This document shows positions 7,348-15,536 of a stretch of 19,996 nt of DNA, piece after piece (the stretch's first letter is position 1; every line of letters begins with the position of its first letter). The notes under the pieces were generated by a model, which did not search any database, was not told the DNA's origin, and saw only the letters and a list, made by a program, of their open reading frames with translations. The DNA comes from Desulfuromonas sp. SDB (GTDB taxonomy: Bacteria; SDB-A). The stretch is taken from positions 1-19,996 of the forward strand of contig LKUE01000014.1 of assembly GCA_001412365.1 (NCBI GenBank). The letters run 5' to 3'. The translations under genes and the position numbers were made by a program.

Positions 7348-8486
7348 TTAATTACCCTCCTGATCAATGGGTTAATCCTGGTCACCACTTCATAATTAAT
7401 GGTCCCGCAAAGAGACGCCATTGTTTCTGCGGAAATTGTTTCCGATCTCTGAGAACCTATTAATACTACTTCATCTTCCAATTCAACACCAGGGATATTA
7501 GTTACATCCACAATTACCACGTTCATGCAAACTCTTCCCCGGACTGGCGCCCGGTTTCCTTTTATCAGCACCCAACCCTGATTGGAAAGATGACGGTCAA
7601 AACCGTCGTAGTAGCCGATGGGAAGATAGGCGAGGGTAGCGGGAGCGGTAGTCTTGTAGGTGCAGCCGTATCCGACAAAACTGCCTGAAGGCACTTGTTT
7701 TATCTGGCTGACTACAGTTTTCCAGGTTAACACCGGTTTTAACTCAATACGGTGTCCGGAAAGCTTTGCGGACAGCAGGGTTTCCTTGGAGGGCCATAAA
7801 CCGTATAATGATATGCCCACTCTTACTAAATTGAACTGGGTTTCCGGGAATAAGATTGCTGCGGCTGAACAGGCGGTGTGCAGAGTCAAGGGATAATCTA
7901 ACTGCGAAGTAATATGTTGGGAAAGGGATTTAAATTTATCTAACTGCCCCCGGGCATAATGGTGTTCGGTAGTATCCTCAATATTGGCGTAATGGGTAGA
8001 CAGACCGGCAATGTTCACCCCGGGAGAAGACTTGACCAAACTCAGCACCGAATCAATTTCATTTTCCAAGAATCCCTGACGGTTTGTCCCGGTTTCCAGT
8101 TTCAGGTGAATTTTACCGGTAATTCCAGATTTTTGGGAAATTTTTGAAAGTTGACTGATTGTTTCAGCATTAAATACAACCATTTCCACATTTTCCTGAA
8201 GGGCAAGTTCTAAATCATTCAATCCTATGTACCCAAGACAAATAACCCGAAGGTGGGGAAATTTTTGTTTAAGGGTCAATGCTTCTTCTAAGAAGGCTAC
8301 ACAGATGGTGTTTATTTCTTGCTGGACCAGCAGAGATAAGATCTGTTTGAATCCATGACCATAAGCATTGGATTTTATAACCGGAGCAAAGATTACATCA
8401 GACCCCAGGCATTTTTTTAAATTTTCAATATTATCACCTAAAGCTATTGAATCAATTTCCACCCAACTCAATTTACTGGCGTCCAT
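7344..8486 (-). CDS. alr: Alanine racemase
   Basis: A 380-aa PLP enzyme that interconverts L- and D-alanine for peptidoglycan synthesis in the cytoplasm. Lys38 in the motif PVIKSNAYGHG is the Schiff-base lysine. HLKLETGTNRQGF (about 127-139), RVGISLYG (222-229), the GYGCTY segment (272-277) that carries the second catalytic residue (Tyr), GYYDG (291-295) and RGRVCMN (316-322) follow in the usual order. The C-terminal barrel ends INYEVVTRINPLIRR, as in the family. Length is typical. AAGGAC lies upstream of the ATG. The ATG overlaps the CDF stop by one base (TAATG), and the stop overlaps the next start by four, giving translational coupling. It is the only D-amino-acid gene seen here, and the L,D-transpeptidase gene lies on the other side of the divergent promoter region. 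Confidence 0.97.
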   Translation of the reverse strand: MDASKLSWVEIDSIALGDNIENLKKCLGSDVIFAPVIKSNAYGHGFKQILSLLVQQEINTICVAFLEEALTLKQKFPHLRVICLGYIGLNDLELALQENVEMVVFNAETISQLSKISQKSGITGKIHLKLETGTNRQGFLENEIDSVLSLVKSSPGVNIAGLSTHYANIEDTTEHHYARGQLDKFKSLSQHITSQLDYPLTLHTACSAAAILFPETQFNLVRVGISLYGLWPSKETLLSAKLSGHRIELKPVLTWKTVVSQIKQVPSGSFVGYGCTYKTTAPATLAYLPIGYYDGFDRHLSNQGWVLIKGNRAPVRGRVCMNVVIVDVTNIPGVELEDEVVLIGSQRSETISAETMASLCGTINYEVVTRINPLIRRVIK

Positions 8487-9367
8487 TATTGTCCTTCCGG
8501 TTCAGTATGAATCATCACTTCAACTACCTGGGGCATTTTTTTCATAATATGCTCCCTTACCTGGTGGGTAATTTGGTGAGCCTTGTTTAAACTGATATCA
8601 CCGTCAAGCTGAATTTTCAAGTCAATCCAATATTCACCCCCCAGATTTCTAACCTGAGGTTTGCTAACTGATTTTACCTCGGTGATATCTTTTGCGGTGG
8701 ATGTTATCTTATTTAAAAATTCGGGAGAGGGGGATCGGTCCATTAAAGCGTTTACGCTATGGATTACAAAATCAACCCCAATCTTGCCCACATAGATAAG
8801 GATAATCACCGCTCCAATTACATCAATAATTATTTTTACCGAAGGCATAAAAAAACCAACTGAAATAGCTACCGCTGCTACCAGTGAAGTCATCGCATCT
8901 GAACGGTGGTGCCAAGCATTGGCTTTTAAAGAAATACTATTTTCCAGTTCAGCAGATTTGATGGAGATTCTGAATAAGTATTCTTTAAGGGGCAAGGTTA
9001 TTAAAGCCCAGAATAACATCAGCAGAAAAATAGTCAGATTTTGATGAATAACCAGATGTTCCTGGTTGACAATTTTACCAGCAGCTTCAATTATAATCCC
9101 TACCACTGAAGCCAATAAAATCAATCCCAATATTAAAGACCCGATATCTTCAATCCTTTTATGACCATAGGGGTGGGATTGATCTTTAGGTTTTCGGGAA
9201 AATAATACTGCAATCACGCAAATCAGATCAGTGGAAAGATCGGCAAGAGAATGAAATCCGTCGCTAGTGAGAACAATGCTTCCTCCGATTAATCCGGTAA
9301 TAATTTTTCCGGCAGCCAGAAGAATATTGGATAAAATGGATATGGTAAGTGTTTTCTTAGTTGTCAT
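8486..9367 (-). CDS. Cation diffusion facilitator, zinc-type exporter
   Basis: A 293-aa inner-membrane exporter of divalent metal ions, by proton antiport in characterised relatives. Six membrane helices lie in residues 8-205, then a C-terminal cytoplasmic domain (211-293). The transport site reads H39-x3-D43 in helix 2 (SDGFHSLAD) and H153-x3-D157 in helix 5 (HHRSD). HxxxD in both is the pattern of zinc-type members; Mn2+ and Fe2+ types have DxxxD. HPYGHKRIE (65-73) is the usual loop motif. The C-terminal MIHTEP is also typical. It is first in the four-gene minus-strand operon. No strong ribosome binding site is seen, and no metal-responsive regulator is next to it, so regulation is unknown. 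Confidence 0.94.
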   Translation of the reverse strand: MTTKKTLTISILSNILLAAGKIITGLIGGSIVLTSDGFHSLADLSTDLICVIAVLFSRKPKDQSHPYGHKRIEDIGSLILGLILLASVVGIIIEAAGKIVNQEHLVIHQNLTIFLLMLFWALITLPLKEYLFRISIKSAELENSISLKANAWHHRSDAMTSLVAAVAISVGFFMPSVKIIIDVIGAVIILIYVGKIGVDFVIHSVNALMDRSPSPEFLNKITSTAKDITEVKSVSKPQVRNLGGEYWIDLKIQLDGDISLNKAHQITHQVREHIMKKMPQVVEVMIHTEPEGQ

Positions 9368-9498
9368 TTAATTGAATTTATCACCAGCGATATTAAAATT
9401 ATGATATTTACTGATGAATTTAATTTTGTTAATATTCCAGTTTGTATCATTTATTATCAAATTAAACAATTTTAGGATTATATTTGACATTGTGCAAG

Positions 9499-9526
9499 TT
9501 GACTTTAATTAAAAAAAACATAAAAT
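9499..9526 (+). promoter_or_regulatory. Possible sigma-70-type promoter for the L,D-transpeptidase gene
   Basis: TTGACT (9499-9504), a 16-base spacer and TAAAAT (9521-9526) lie just before the ATG at 9536. A perfect TTGACA (9484-9489) lies 15 bases further up but has no good -10. If the pair is used, the transcript would begin within a few bases of the start codon and be nearly leaderless, which fits the lack of a ribosome binding site. On the minus strand, TATAAT (9482-9477) faces the CDF gene but lacks a -35 match. Confidence 0.35.
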
Positions 9527-9535
9527 TAAACTCTT

Positions 9536-10279
9536 ATGAAAAAAATATATACATTGATAATTACCCCCAGTGTCTTATTAGTGGTGGCGATTGTAGTTAT
9601 AGTGTTAACTACGGTTTCGTCAAATAAAACCATTCACTATCAAAGACAGCAGATATCAGAGTTGTACCGTACCCGGGACAGCCTGAATAATGTAATAACT
9701 AATTCCCTTTATGCTCTTAAGGACCAGCAGTATCTAATTGACAGTTTGTCAGTAGCCAATCAGGCTTTGCAAACCGATGAATTTTATCTGTTGATCAGTT
9801 TAGACCTGCAGCATTTTTGGCTGAAAAAGAGGGATAAAATAATCTGGGAAGGACCCTGCGCTACCGGAAGAGGGACTACGGTTATAGATGGAGAAACATT
9901 TGATTTCACCACCCCCATTGGAGAGAGAACGGTGTTGGGAAGGAGAGATGAACCATCCTGGATCAGACCGGACTGGTACTGGATTGAACAGGGATTGGAA
10001 GTTCCCCATGATTCAGAAATCGTAGAAATACCGGACAGTTTGAGTTTCCAGGAAGCTATTGCTTTTTACGATAGCCTGCCGGACAGCCTGCAGATCAGAG
10101 TGAGAAGGGTTCCCGGCGCATTGGGAAAATCCATGCTTAATTTGGGAGAGGGAATCTTAATTCATCAGGGCAATATCGGTGCAGGAATCCATTCGCATGG
10201 CTGTATCCGTTTGAAAGCTAGCGACCTGGAAGTTGTGGACAGCCTGCTTTCCTGGGGCAGTTCGGTGTTTATTTTTTAG
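9536..10279 (+). CDS. Membrane-anchored L,D-transpeptidase (YkuD domain)
   Basis: A 247-aa envelope enzyme. Residues 9-28 form an N-terminal membrane anchor, and 30-78 look like a coiled-coil spacer (QQISELYRTRDSLNNV, LIDSLSVANQAL). A YkuD catalytic domain spans 84-247. It starts with the typical LLISLDLQHFWL strand and TPIGERTV, and reaches the active site SHGCIRL, with nucleophile Cys223, His221 and a second His (210) in LIHQGN. YkuD enzymes make 3-3 cross-links in peptidoglycan or attach lipoproteins to it in the periplasm; which reaction applies here is open. It is the first gene of a plus-strand group with lnt 16 bases downstream. It could instead be an amide-forming or murein-endopeptidase-like variant. 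Confidence 0.92.
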   Translation: MKKIYTLIITPSVLLVVAIVVIVLTTVSSNKTIHYQRQQISELYRTRDSLNNVITNSLYALKDQQYLIDSLSVANQALQTDEFYLLISLDLQHFWLKKRDKIIWEGPCATGRGTTVIDGETFDFTTPIGERTVLGRRDEPSWIRPDWYWIEQGLEVPHDSEIVEIPDSLSFQEAIAFYDSLPDSLQIRVRRVPGALGKSMLNLGEGILIHQGNIGAGIHSHGCIRLKASDLEVVDSLLSWGSSVFIF

Positions 10280-10295
10280 TTTTCCATCAGCTTAG

Positions 10296-11864
10296 ATGAA
10301 TAAAATCAAAACAGTCCTATGTTCTAAATTTACTGTAAAATACTTGCTGCCTTTACTCTCGGGAATCCTGCTGGGATTATCATTTCCCCCCTTGAAATTA
10401 AACGGTTTAATTTTTATCTCCCTGGTTCCTCTTGTTATTTCTTTGAGAATCAACCGCCAGCGGAGTTTTTTGAGGGGATGGCTGACTGGAATCACCTTTT
10501 TCCTGATACATCTTTCCTGGGTGATGAGTTTAAATGTAGAAGGGATAACCAAATTATTGCTGACGGTTGGAGTAGTATTATTAGGATTGTATTTATCCTT
10601 TTATCCTGCTTTGACCAGCTGGTTGTCCAACCGGTTTAAAAAGCCCCTGCTGTTCGGGCTTATGTTTGCTTCAACCTGGACCGGATTTGAGTTTTTGCGT
10701 TCATTAACCAATCAAATTGGTTTTCCCTGGGGCAGTTTAGGTTACAGTTTAACTAGGTATCCAGCGTTGATTCAATTGGCATCTTGGGGAGGGGTTTATT
10801 TAGTCAGCTTATGGATTTTAGAGGTAAACGTATTGGTAAGTTTCGCCTTGTTAAAGATTAGATGGAGTTACTGGGTACTGCCGGCATTGTTATTGCTGCC
10901 TTGGTTATGGGGTTATGGAGTATTGAGATATTCAGATATGCCTGAAACTGACCCCTGCATTAAAATTATTCTGCTGCAGCCGGATATCCGGCAGGATATC
11001 AAAGGTCAGGATTCACCCCGGATAATCCAGTTGCGGAAAAATATGTTACTTCAGCAAAGTTCACAGTTGGCAACTGCTCATTCCCCGGATTTAATTATTT
11101 GGCCGGAGACAATATGGCCCTGGCCGGTAAAATCTCTTTATTTAGAATATTTTCCGGAATCACAAATTCTGGCTGATTCCGCTCAATCTTGGAACACTTC
11201 CCTGCTGGTAGGATGCGTGGACTATACCAGGTGGAAGGATAGCTATCGTCCCACCAACTCCTTATTTTTTATTGATAATCATGGTGAAATAATAAAAAGA
11301 CATAATAAAGTTTACCTGGTCCAGTTTGGAGAGCATCTGCCCTTTGATGATGTGTTTCCAGTTCTTACCAATATTGACCTGGGTCAAAGTGATTATCTGC
11401 CGGGAGAACAAGTAGAAAATTTTCAAATTGAAAACATAAAATTCGGGGCGGGAATATGTTTTGAGTCAGTGTTTCCTCAGTATTTCAATAAATTGAGAGA
11501 ACAGGGGGCGGATTTTTTAGTAAACGTAACTGATGATCAGTGGTTTGGGGAGACATTTGGACCTTATCAGCATGCTTATATGTCAGTAATCAGGGCAGTG
11601 GAAAACCGGTGTTATCTGCTCAGATGTGCAAATACCGGAGTAACCATGGTGGTAGATCCTTACGGTAGAATTGAAGAGATTTTACCCAGGAATGAGCAGG
11701 GGTATTTATTGGTTGAATTGAGTTTAACTAAGTCATCTGAAAATTATCCTCATAAAATTCAGTTTATTTTTCCCTGGTTAGTCGTTGCATTGATGGTTAT
11801 TCTCGGGGTAAAACTATTAGTAGAAAAAATTAAACAAAAGCGAAGGAGAGTTGAAGATGTATGA
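10296..11864 (+). CDS. lnt: Apolipoprotein N-acyltransferase
   Basis: A 522-aa inner-membrane enzyme that adds the third acyl chain to the N-terminal Cys of lipoproteins, the last step before export to the outer membrane. About six helices occupy residues 15-210, and a periplasmic nitrilase-like domain lies at 221-480. The Glu-Lys-Cys triad is visible: Glu271 in WPETIW, Lys338 in RHNKVYLVQFGEHLPF, and Cys388 in GAGICFES. A last helix (490-508) and a basic tail follow. Motif order and length fit Lnt. No clear ribosome binding site precedes the ATG, so it may be read through from the L,D-transpeptidase gene. Its last eight bases overlap the lpdA start. Confidence 0.96.
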   Translation: MNKIKTVLCSKFTVKYLLPLLSGILLGLSFPPLKLNGLIFISLVPLVISLRINRQRSFLRGWLTGITFFLIHLSWVMSLNVEGITKLLLTVGVVLLGLYLSFYPALTSWLSNRFKKPLLFGLMFASTWTGFEFLRSLTNQIGFPWGSLGYSLTRYPALIQLASWGGVYLVSLWILEVNVLVSFALLKIRWSYWVLPALLLLPWLWGYGVLRYSDMPETDPCIKIILLQPDIRQDIKGQDSPRIIQLRKNMLLQQSSQLATAHSPDLIIWPETIWPWPVKSLYLEYFPESQILADSAQSWNTSLLVGCVDYTRWKDSYRPTNSLFFIDNHGEIIKRHNKVYLVQFGEHLPFDDVFPVLTNIDLGQSDYLPGEQVENFQIENIKFGAGICFESVFPQYFNKLREQGADFLVNVTDDQWFGETFGPYQHAYMSVIRAVENRCYLLRCANTGVTMVVDPYGRIEEILPRNEQGYLLVELSLTKSSENYPHKIQFIFPWLVVALMVILGVKLLVEKIKQKRRRVEDV

Positions 11865-13230
11865 TCTGATAGTTATCGGAGCCGGTCCGGGAGGATATGT
11901 AGCTGCTTTAGAGGCAGGCAGATTGAAATTAAATACTCTGCTGGTGGAAAAGGAAAATATCGGAGGAGTTTGCCTTAACTGGGGTTGTATCCCCACTAAA
12001 GCAATACTGCATTCAGCAACTATAAAACATCTTGCTGAATCCGGAAAAAGATTCGGGATAACCTGCAAGGATATCGAGGTTGATCAAGGCAAGGTTCAAA
12101 ATCACAAAAATCAGTGCATTAAAAGGTTGGTAACCGGTATAAAAAATTTATTAACTGACCGGGGGGTGGAAACTGTATTTGGTGAAGCGGAAGTGGTCAA
12201 GCCGGGTGAAGTGAGAGTTGGAGAAAAAAGTTATCAAGCTAAAAACATTTTAATTGCTACTGGATCAACTCCTGCCGACATTCCTCCTGCCAGAATAGAC
12301 CGCAAATACATCTTGAGTTCCACTGAAGCTTTGGAGTTAGATCCACTGCCGGAAAATATTCTTATTGTGGGGGGAGGAGTTATTGGAATGGAGATGGCTA
12401 GATACTGTGCCACCATTGGCACAGGGAATACTTACTTGGTTGAAGTGTTGCCCACTTTGCTGCCCACTTTAGAAGATAACCAGGTCAGTGAAGTAGTTAC
12501 CTCCTCTTTGAAGAAGATGAAGGTTAAGGTTTATACCGGAACTGCATTGCAGAAAACGGAAATTAAAGACGGTAAAATTCATTGTTCATTTAAAGATATG
12601 GATGATATTGTGGCGGACAAGATAATTTTGGCTACCGGAAGAAGACCCCATGCAAAATGTGTGGAGAAGATTCAGAACATGGAGTACGATAAGCGTGGGC
12701 ATATCGTTATTGATCACTTAGGTAAAACTTCGGTTCCCGGAATCTGGGCATGTGGAGATGTAACCGGGGAGCCTTATCTAGCCCATAAAGCTTCCTGGGA
12801 GGCGGAGGTGGTAGTGGCAACCATAGCCGGTCATAAGGTGGAAAGCAAAAATCCGGTCATACCCAGCTGTGTATTCTTTGATCCGGAAGTAGCGATGGTG
12901 GGTTTAAATCCCCAACAGGCGGAAAAAGCCAATATTGAATACATACAAGGTGAATTCCCCTATTCAGCAATGGGCAAAGCAATTACCGAGGGTTTAAGAG
13001 ACGGTTTTGTCCGCATTTTAGCTAGGAAGGACGACCACACTGTTATCGGAGGACAAATTGTAGGCTGTGGAGCAGATCTTCTGCTGAATGAAATAACCCT
13101 GGCGGTAAAAGCAAAATTAAAAATTGAGGATATTGCCCATACCATCCATATCCATCCCACTTTAGGAGAAGTGGTAATGGAAGCAGCCCGGGATGCTCTG
13201 GGAGAACCACTACATAAGACGATCAATTAA
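11857..13230 (+). CDS. lpdA: Dihydrolipoyl dehydrogenase
   Basis: A 457-aa FAD-dependent disulfide oxidoreductase that reoxidises lipoyl groups with NAD+. It shows the FAD-binding GAGPGG (8-13), the redox cysteine pair GGVCLNWGCIPTK (Cys39, Cys44), the NAD-binding GGGVIGMEMA, the second FAD motif (GIWACGDVTG), and the C-terminal His-Glu dyad HIHPTLGE (His433, Glu438). A frame beginning with TTG at 11851 adds two residues, but the AAGGAGAG site abuts it. The ATG at 11857 has correct spacing and is preferred. It overlaps lnt by eight bases. No E1, E2 or lipoate-attachment gene is nearby, so the partner complex (pyruvate, 2-oxo acid, or glycine cleavage) cannot be told. Confidence 0.96.
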   Translation: MYDLIVIGAGPGGYVAALEAGRLKLNTLLVEKENIGGVCLNWGCIPTKAILHSATIKHLAESGKRFGITCKDIEVDQGKVQNHKNQCIKRLVTGIKNLLTDRGVETVFGEAEVVKPGEVRVGEKSYQAKNILIATGSTPADIPPARIDRKYILSSTEALELDPLPENILIVGGGVIGMEMARYCATIGTGNTYLVEVLPTLLPTLEDNQVSEVVTSSLKKMKVKVYTGTALQKTEIKDGKIHCSFKDMDDIVADKIILATGRRPHAKCVEKIQNMEYDKRGHIVIDHLGKTSVPGIWACGDVTGEPYLAHKASWEAEVVVATIAGHKVESKNPVIPSCVFFDPEVAMVGLNPQQAEKANIEYIQGEFPYSAMGKAITEGLRDGFVRILARKDDHTVIGGQIVGCGADLLLNEITLAVKAKLKIEDIAHTIHIHPTLGEVVMEAARDALGEPLHKTIN

Positions 13231-13363
13231 TTTATATTTAGTTATTAAAATATATTTTTATGTATTATAAGTAATTATAAGATAAATTAATTTACCATTT
13301 AATATAACAGTCAATTTTTATAAAGATAAATTATTTAATAGAGTATATAAAAAGGGACTATAC

Positions 13364-13648
13364 TTAGCTGGCGTTAGATAAGTATGTTTTTTCCAGTAAA
13401 TCCCGGATAAAGGGAGAAAGATAAAAATCGTCCAGAGAATATCTTTTATGGAGATTTCTTAAAAAAATTGACACCTGGGCTTGAGGGCTGTAAATTCTAT
13501 TCATAATCATCATGGGACGATTATGAACAATACAAAAACCCCCTTCTCCCTCAATTCTATCGTAAACAACTTCAATATTAAGCTTTTGGGCAATCATCTG
13601 AAGATCTTCCAAAGCTTTAATCCATTTATCAAATTTTCTCTTTTTCAT
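13364..13648 (-). CDS. Small conserved-looking protein (94 aa)
   Basis: A 94-aa soluble protein: an N-terminal basic helix (MKKRKFDKWIKAL), a helix ending LNIEVVYD, the block GGFCIVHNRPMMIMNR (36-51), then a helix ending LDDFYLSPFIRDLLE (72-86). I recall a family with this layout (GG-C-x-hydrophobic strand, then YLxPxIRxxL) in Bacteroidota, Chlorobiota and related phyla, without a known function. The ATG at 13648 has GAGGT five bases ahead. A TTG at 13666 would add six residues but lacks such a site. It faces the secreted protein gene, whose signal-peptide codons begin only 24 bases away. Possibly cytoplasmic; role unknown. Confidence 0.75.
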   Translation of the reverse strand: MKKRKFDKWIKALEDLQMIAQKLNIEVVYDRIEGEGGFCIVHNRPMMIMNRIYSPQAQVSIFLRNLHKRYSLDDFYLSPFIRDLLEKTYLSNAS

Positions 13649-13672
13649 GTCAACCTCATATACCAAATAATA

Positions 13673-15412
13673 ATAAAAATTTCATTAATTGTCAATATAT
13701 TGTGTTTTTATAATCTCAATGCCCAAAATCTAATTATCAATGAGGTGATGTCAAATCCTCTGGGAAATGAATCAGGAATTGGGAGCCCCGGGGATAGAAA
13801 TGAGTACATAGAAATATACAACAGCTCAAATCAACCATTGAATCTGGGTGATTATTTAATATCCGACGGAGATGCAGTGGATAGATTTAAAATCTGGGAT
13901 GATACCAACCTCATTGCCCAAAATGTAGTGGTGGGAACATTGATCATACCTCCGGAAGGTTATGTACTGGTCTTAGACCCTGAATACACCGATACCGGTG
14001 ATGGAGTTAACTATCAACCTTATTATTTCGGAGATTCAGCAGTAGTGGTTACAGTTACCAATACCACCCTGGGGAATGGATTATCCGGTTCTGATCCGGT
14101 AATGTTGATTGATTCAATAACTTTTGACACCGTAAGCACTTATGGTACTCCCCAGGATACTGCTGACAGCATTCCTTATGATCCTGGAGACGGTATTTCC
14201 GTAGAAAGAATTAATCCGCTGGCTCCTGACCGGGAAGATAATTGGAATTCCTGTGCAGATAGCTGTACTCCAGGATACAGAAACAGCAGTTATGTTTGTT
14301 CAATTCATATTCCTCCTGACCGTATTGAATTTAGAGGATTATTGGAACCGGGGGGAAATTGTGAAGTAAAAGTTGAAGTGGTAAACCTTACCCAGGAATT
14401 AATTTACAATCTAACTCTGCAATTTTATCACAGCGTTTATTTAAGTGAACCGGAAAGTCTGAATTTGATAACTAATTCTGTAATACCCGGACCAATAATG
14501 CCACAGGGAGGAGTGGATTCCACTGTAATTAACTGGTTTAATCTGCCCCCGGGGATTAAACAGTTCAGAATTATTGCCAATGAATCAAGCACTTCCCGAC
14601 TTGTGCGAATAGATGATACCCCCGGACAAATTGTCCTCAACGAGTTGATGTTTGCTGATCAGGGTTCCGGTGAATGGATGGAATGGTTCAATAACTTTAA
14701 TGCAGATTGCTCCCTGGAAATTCAATTAATCAATGGAAATGATACTGCTAATGCCGGATTAGTATTGAAAGCGGACCAGTATTTGCTGATGGTTGAAGAT
14801 TCCGCTAGCATGATTTTAAATTATCCTGAAATTTTAACTAATCAATGCCGGATTGTTGAGGTGGATCCCTGGTTGAGTTTAAATAACTACAAAGACAGCT
14901 TAGTCATAACTGATTTGTACAAAACGGTCATTGATGAACTGAGTTATGAAGTTAGTTCCTGGGATCAGGGTATAAGCATGGAAAGGGTGAACTCAATGAT
15001 TACCTCGAATAATCCTCAAAATTGGGGTAAATCGGTGGATCCCAGAGGAGCTACTCCCGGTCAGATCAATTCAATTACGGTAACCGCAAACACTTCTCGG
15101 GGGACAGTTACTGTAGATCCCAATCCTTTTTCCCCTGATCAAGATGGAGTAGATGAACGTTGTCTGATTACGGTTGATCTGGATTTCTATCCTCAACGTT
15201 TAGATGTCAATATTTTCGATGTGACCGGACATAAAATTAAAACCCTCCATCAGGGACAGGGACGGCAGAATCAAGTTCTGATATGGGACGGCACTGATAA
15301 TAACTATCAGCTTATGCCTCCGGGAATTTACATTATTTTTATTAATGCAGAATCAGATGACTGTTCTTTTCAGACAAAACTTACCGTAGTTTTGGCGGAA
15401 AAGCTTAATTAA
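13673..15412 (+). CDS. Secreted lamin-tail-domain protein, FlgD-like C-terminus
   Basis: About 579 aa, exported. A first lamin-tail (LTD) domain starts INEVMSNPLG and NEYIEIYN (about residues 20-210). It is followed by an Ig-like middle (about 215-325), a second LTD-like segment (IVLNELMFADQGSGEWMEWF, about 326-475), and a C-terminal FlgD-like Ig domain (VDPNPFSPDQDGVDE, then NIFDVTGHKIKTL, IWDGTDN and MPPGIYI). The signal peptide KISLIVNILCFYNLNA-Q starts right after an ATA at 13673, where an ATG would be expected. The frame stays open upstream to an ATG at 13481, which would lie antisense within the 94-aa gene and put about 64 residues before the signal. The start here is therefore an inference. 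LTD plus FlgD-like domains suggest a cell-surface or extracellular protein, substrate unknown. Confidence 0.8.
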   Translation: MKISLIVNILCFYNLNAQNLIINEVMSNPLGNESGIGSPGDRNEYIEIYNSSNQPLNLGDYLISDGDAVDRFKIWDDTNLIAQNVVVGTLIIPPEGYVLVLDPEYTDTGDGVNYQPYYFGDSAVVVTVTNTTLGNGLSGSDPVMLIDSITFDTVSTYGTPQDTADSIPYDPGDGISVERINPLAPDREDNWNSCADSCTPGYRNSSYVCSIHIPPDRIEFRGLLEPGGNCEVKVEVVNLTQELIYNLTLQFYHSVYLSEPESLNLITNSVIPGPIMPQGGVDSTVINWFNLPPGIKQFRIIANESSTSRLVRIDDTPGQIVLNELMFADQGSGEWMEWFNNFNADCSLEIQLINGNDTANAGLVLKADQYLLMVEDSASMILNYPEILTNQCRIVEVDPWLSLNNYKDSLVITDLYKTVIDELSYEVSSWDQGISMERVNSMITSNNPQNWGKSVDPRGATPGQINSITVTANTSRGTVTVDPNPFSPDQDGVDERCLITVDLDFYPQRLDVNIFDVTGHKIKTLHQGQGRQNQVLIWDGTDNNYQLMPPGIYIIFINAESDDCSFQTKLTVVLAEKLN

Positions 15413-15536
15413 AATGCTCCTCTGTCAGGAAAAAAACAGAACAACCCAGCACCTATCTCAATTTAAGATTCTAAAAATAAATTGCTAAAATGCTGCAGCC
15501 AAGAATTAAAGTAACTGATAGGGCAGCTGATTAAAA

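Noticed and set aside
13231-13363. Possible bidirectional terminator between lpdA and the 94-aa gene
   Set aside because: The 133 bases are very AT-rich, but I found no stable stem with a U-tract.
13481-13672. N-terminal extension of the lamin-tail protein from the ATG at 13481
   Set aside because: It would place about 64 residues before a good signal peptide and lie antisense over the well-supported 94-aa gene; kept only as an alternative.
15413-15536. Possible terminator between the convergent lamin-tail and kinase genes
   Set aside because: Only short palindromes such as GCTGCAGC are present; no stem with a U-tract on either strand.
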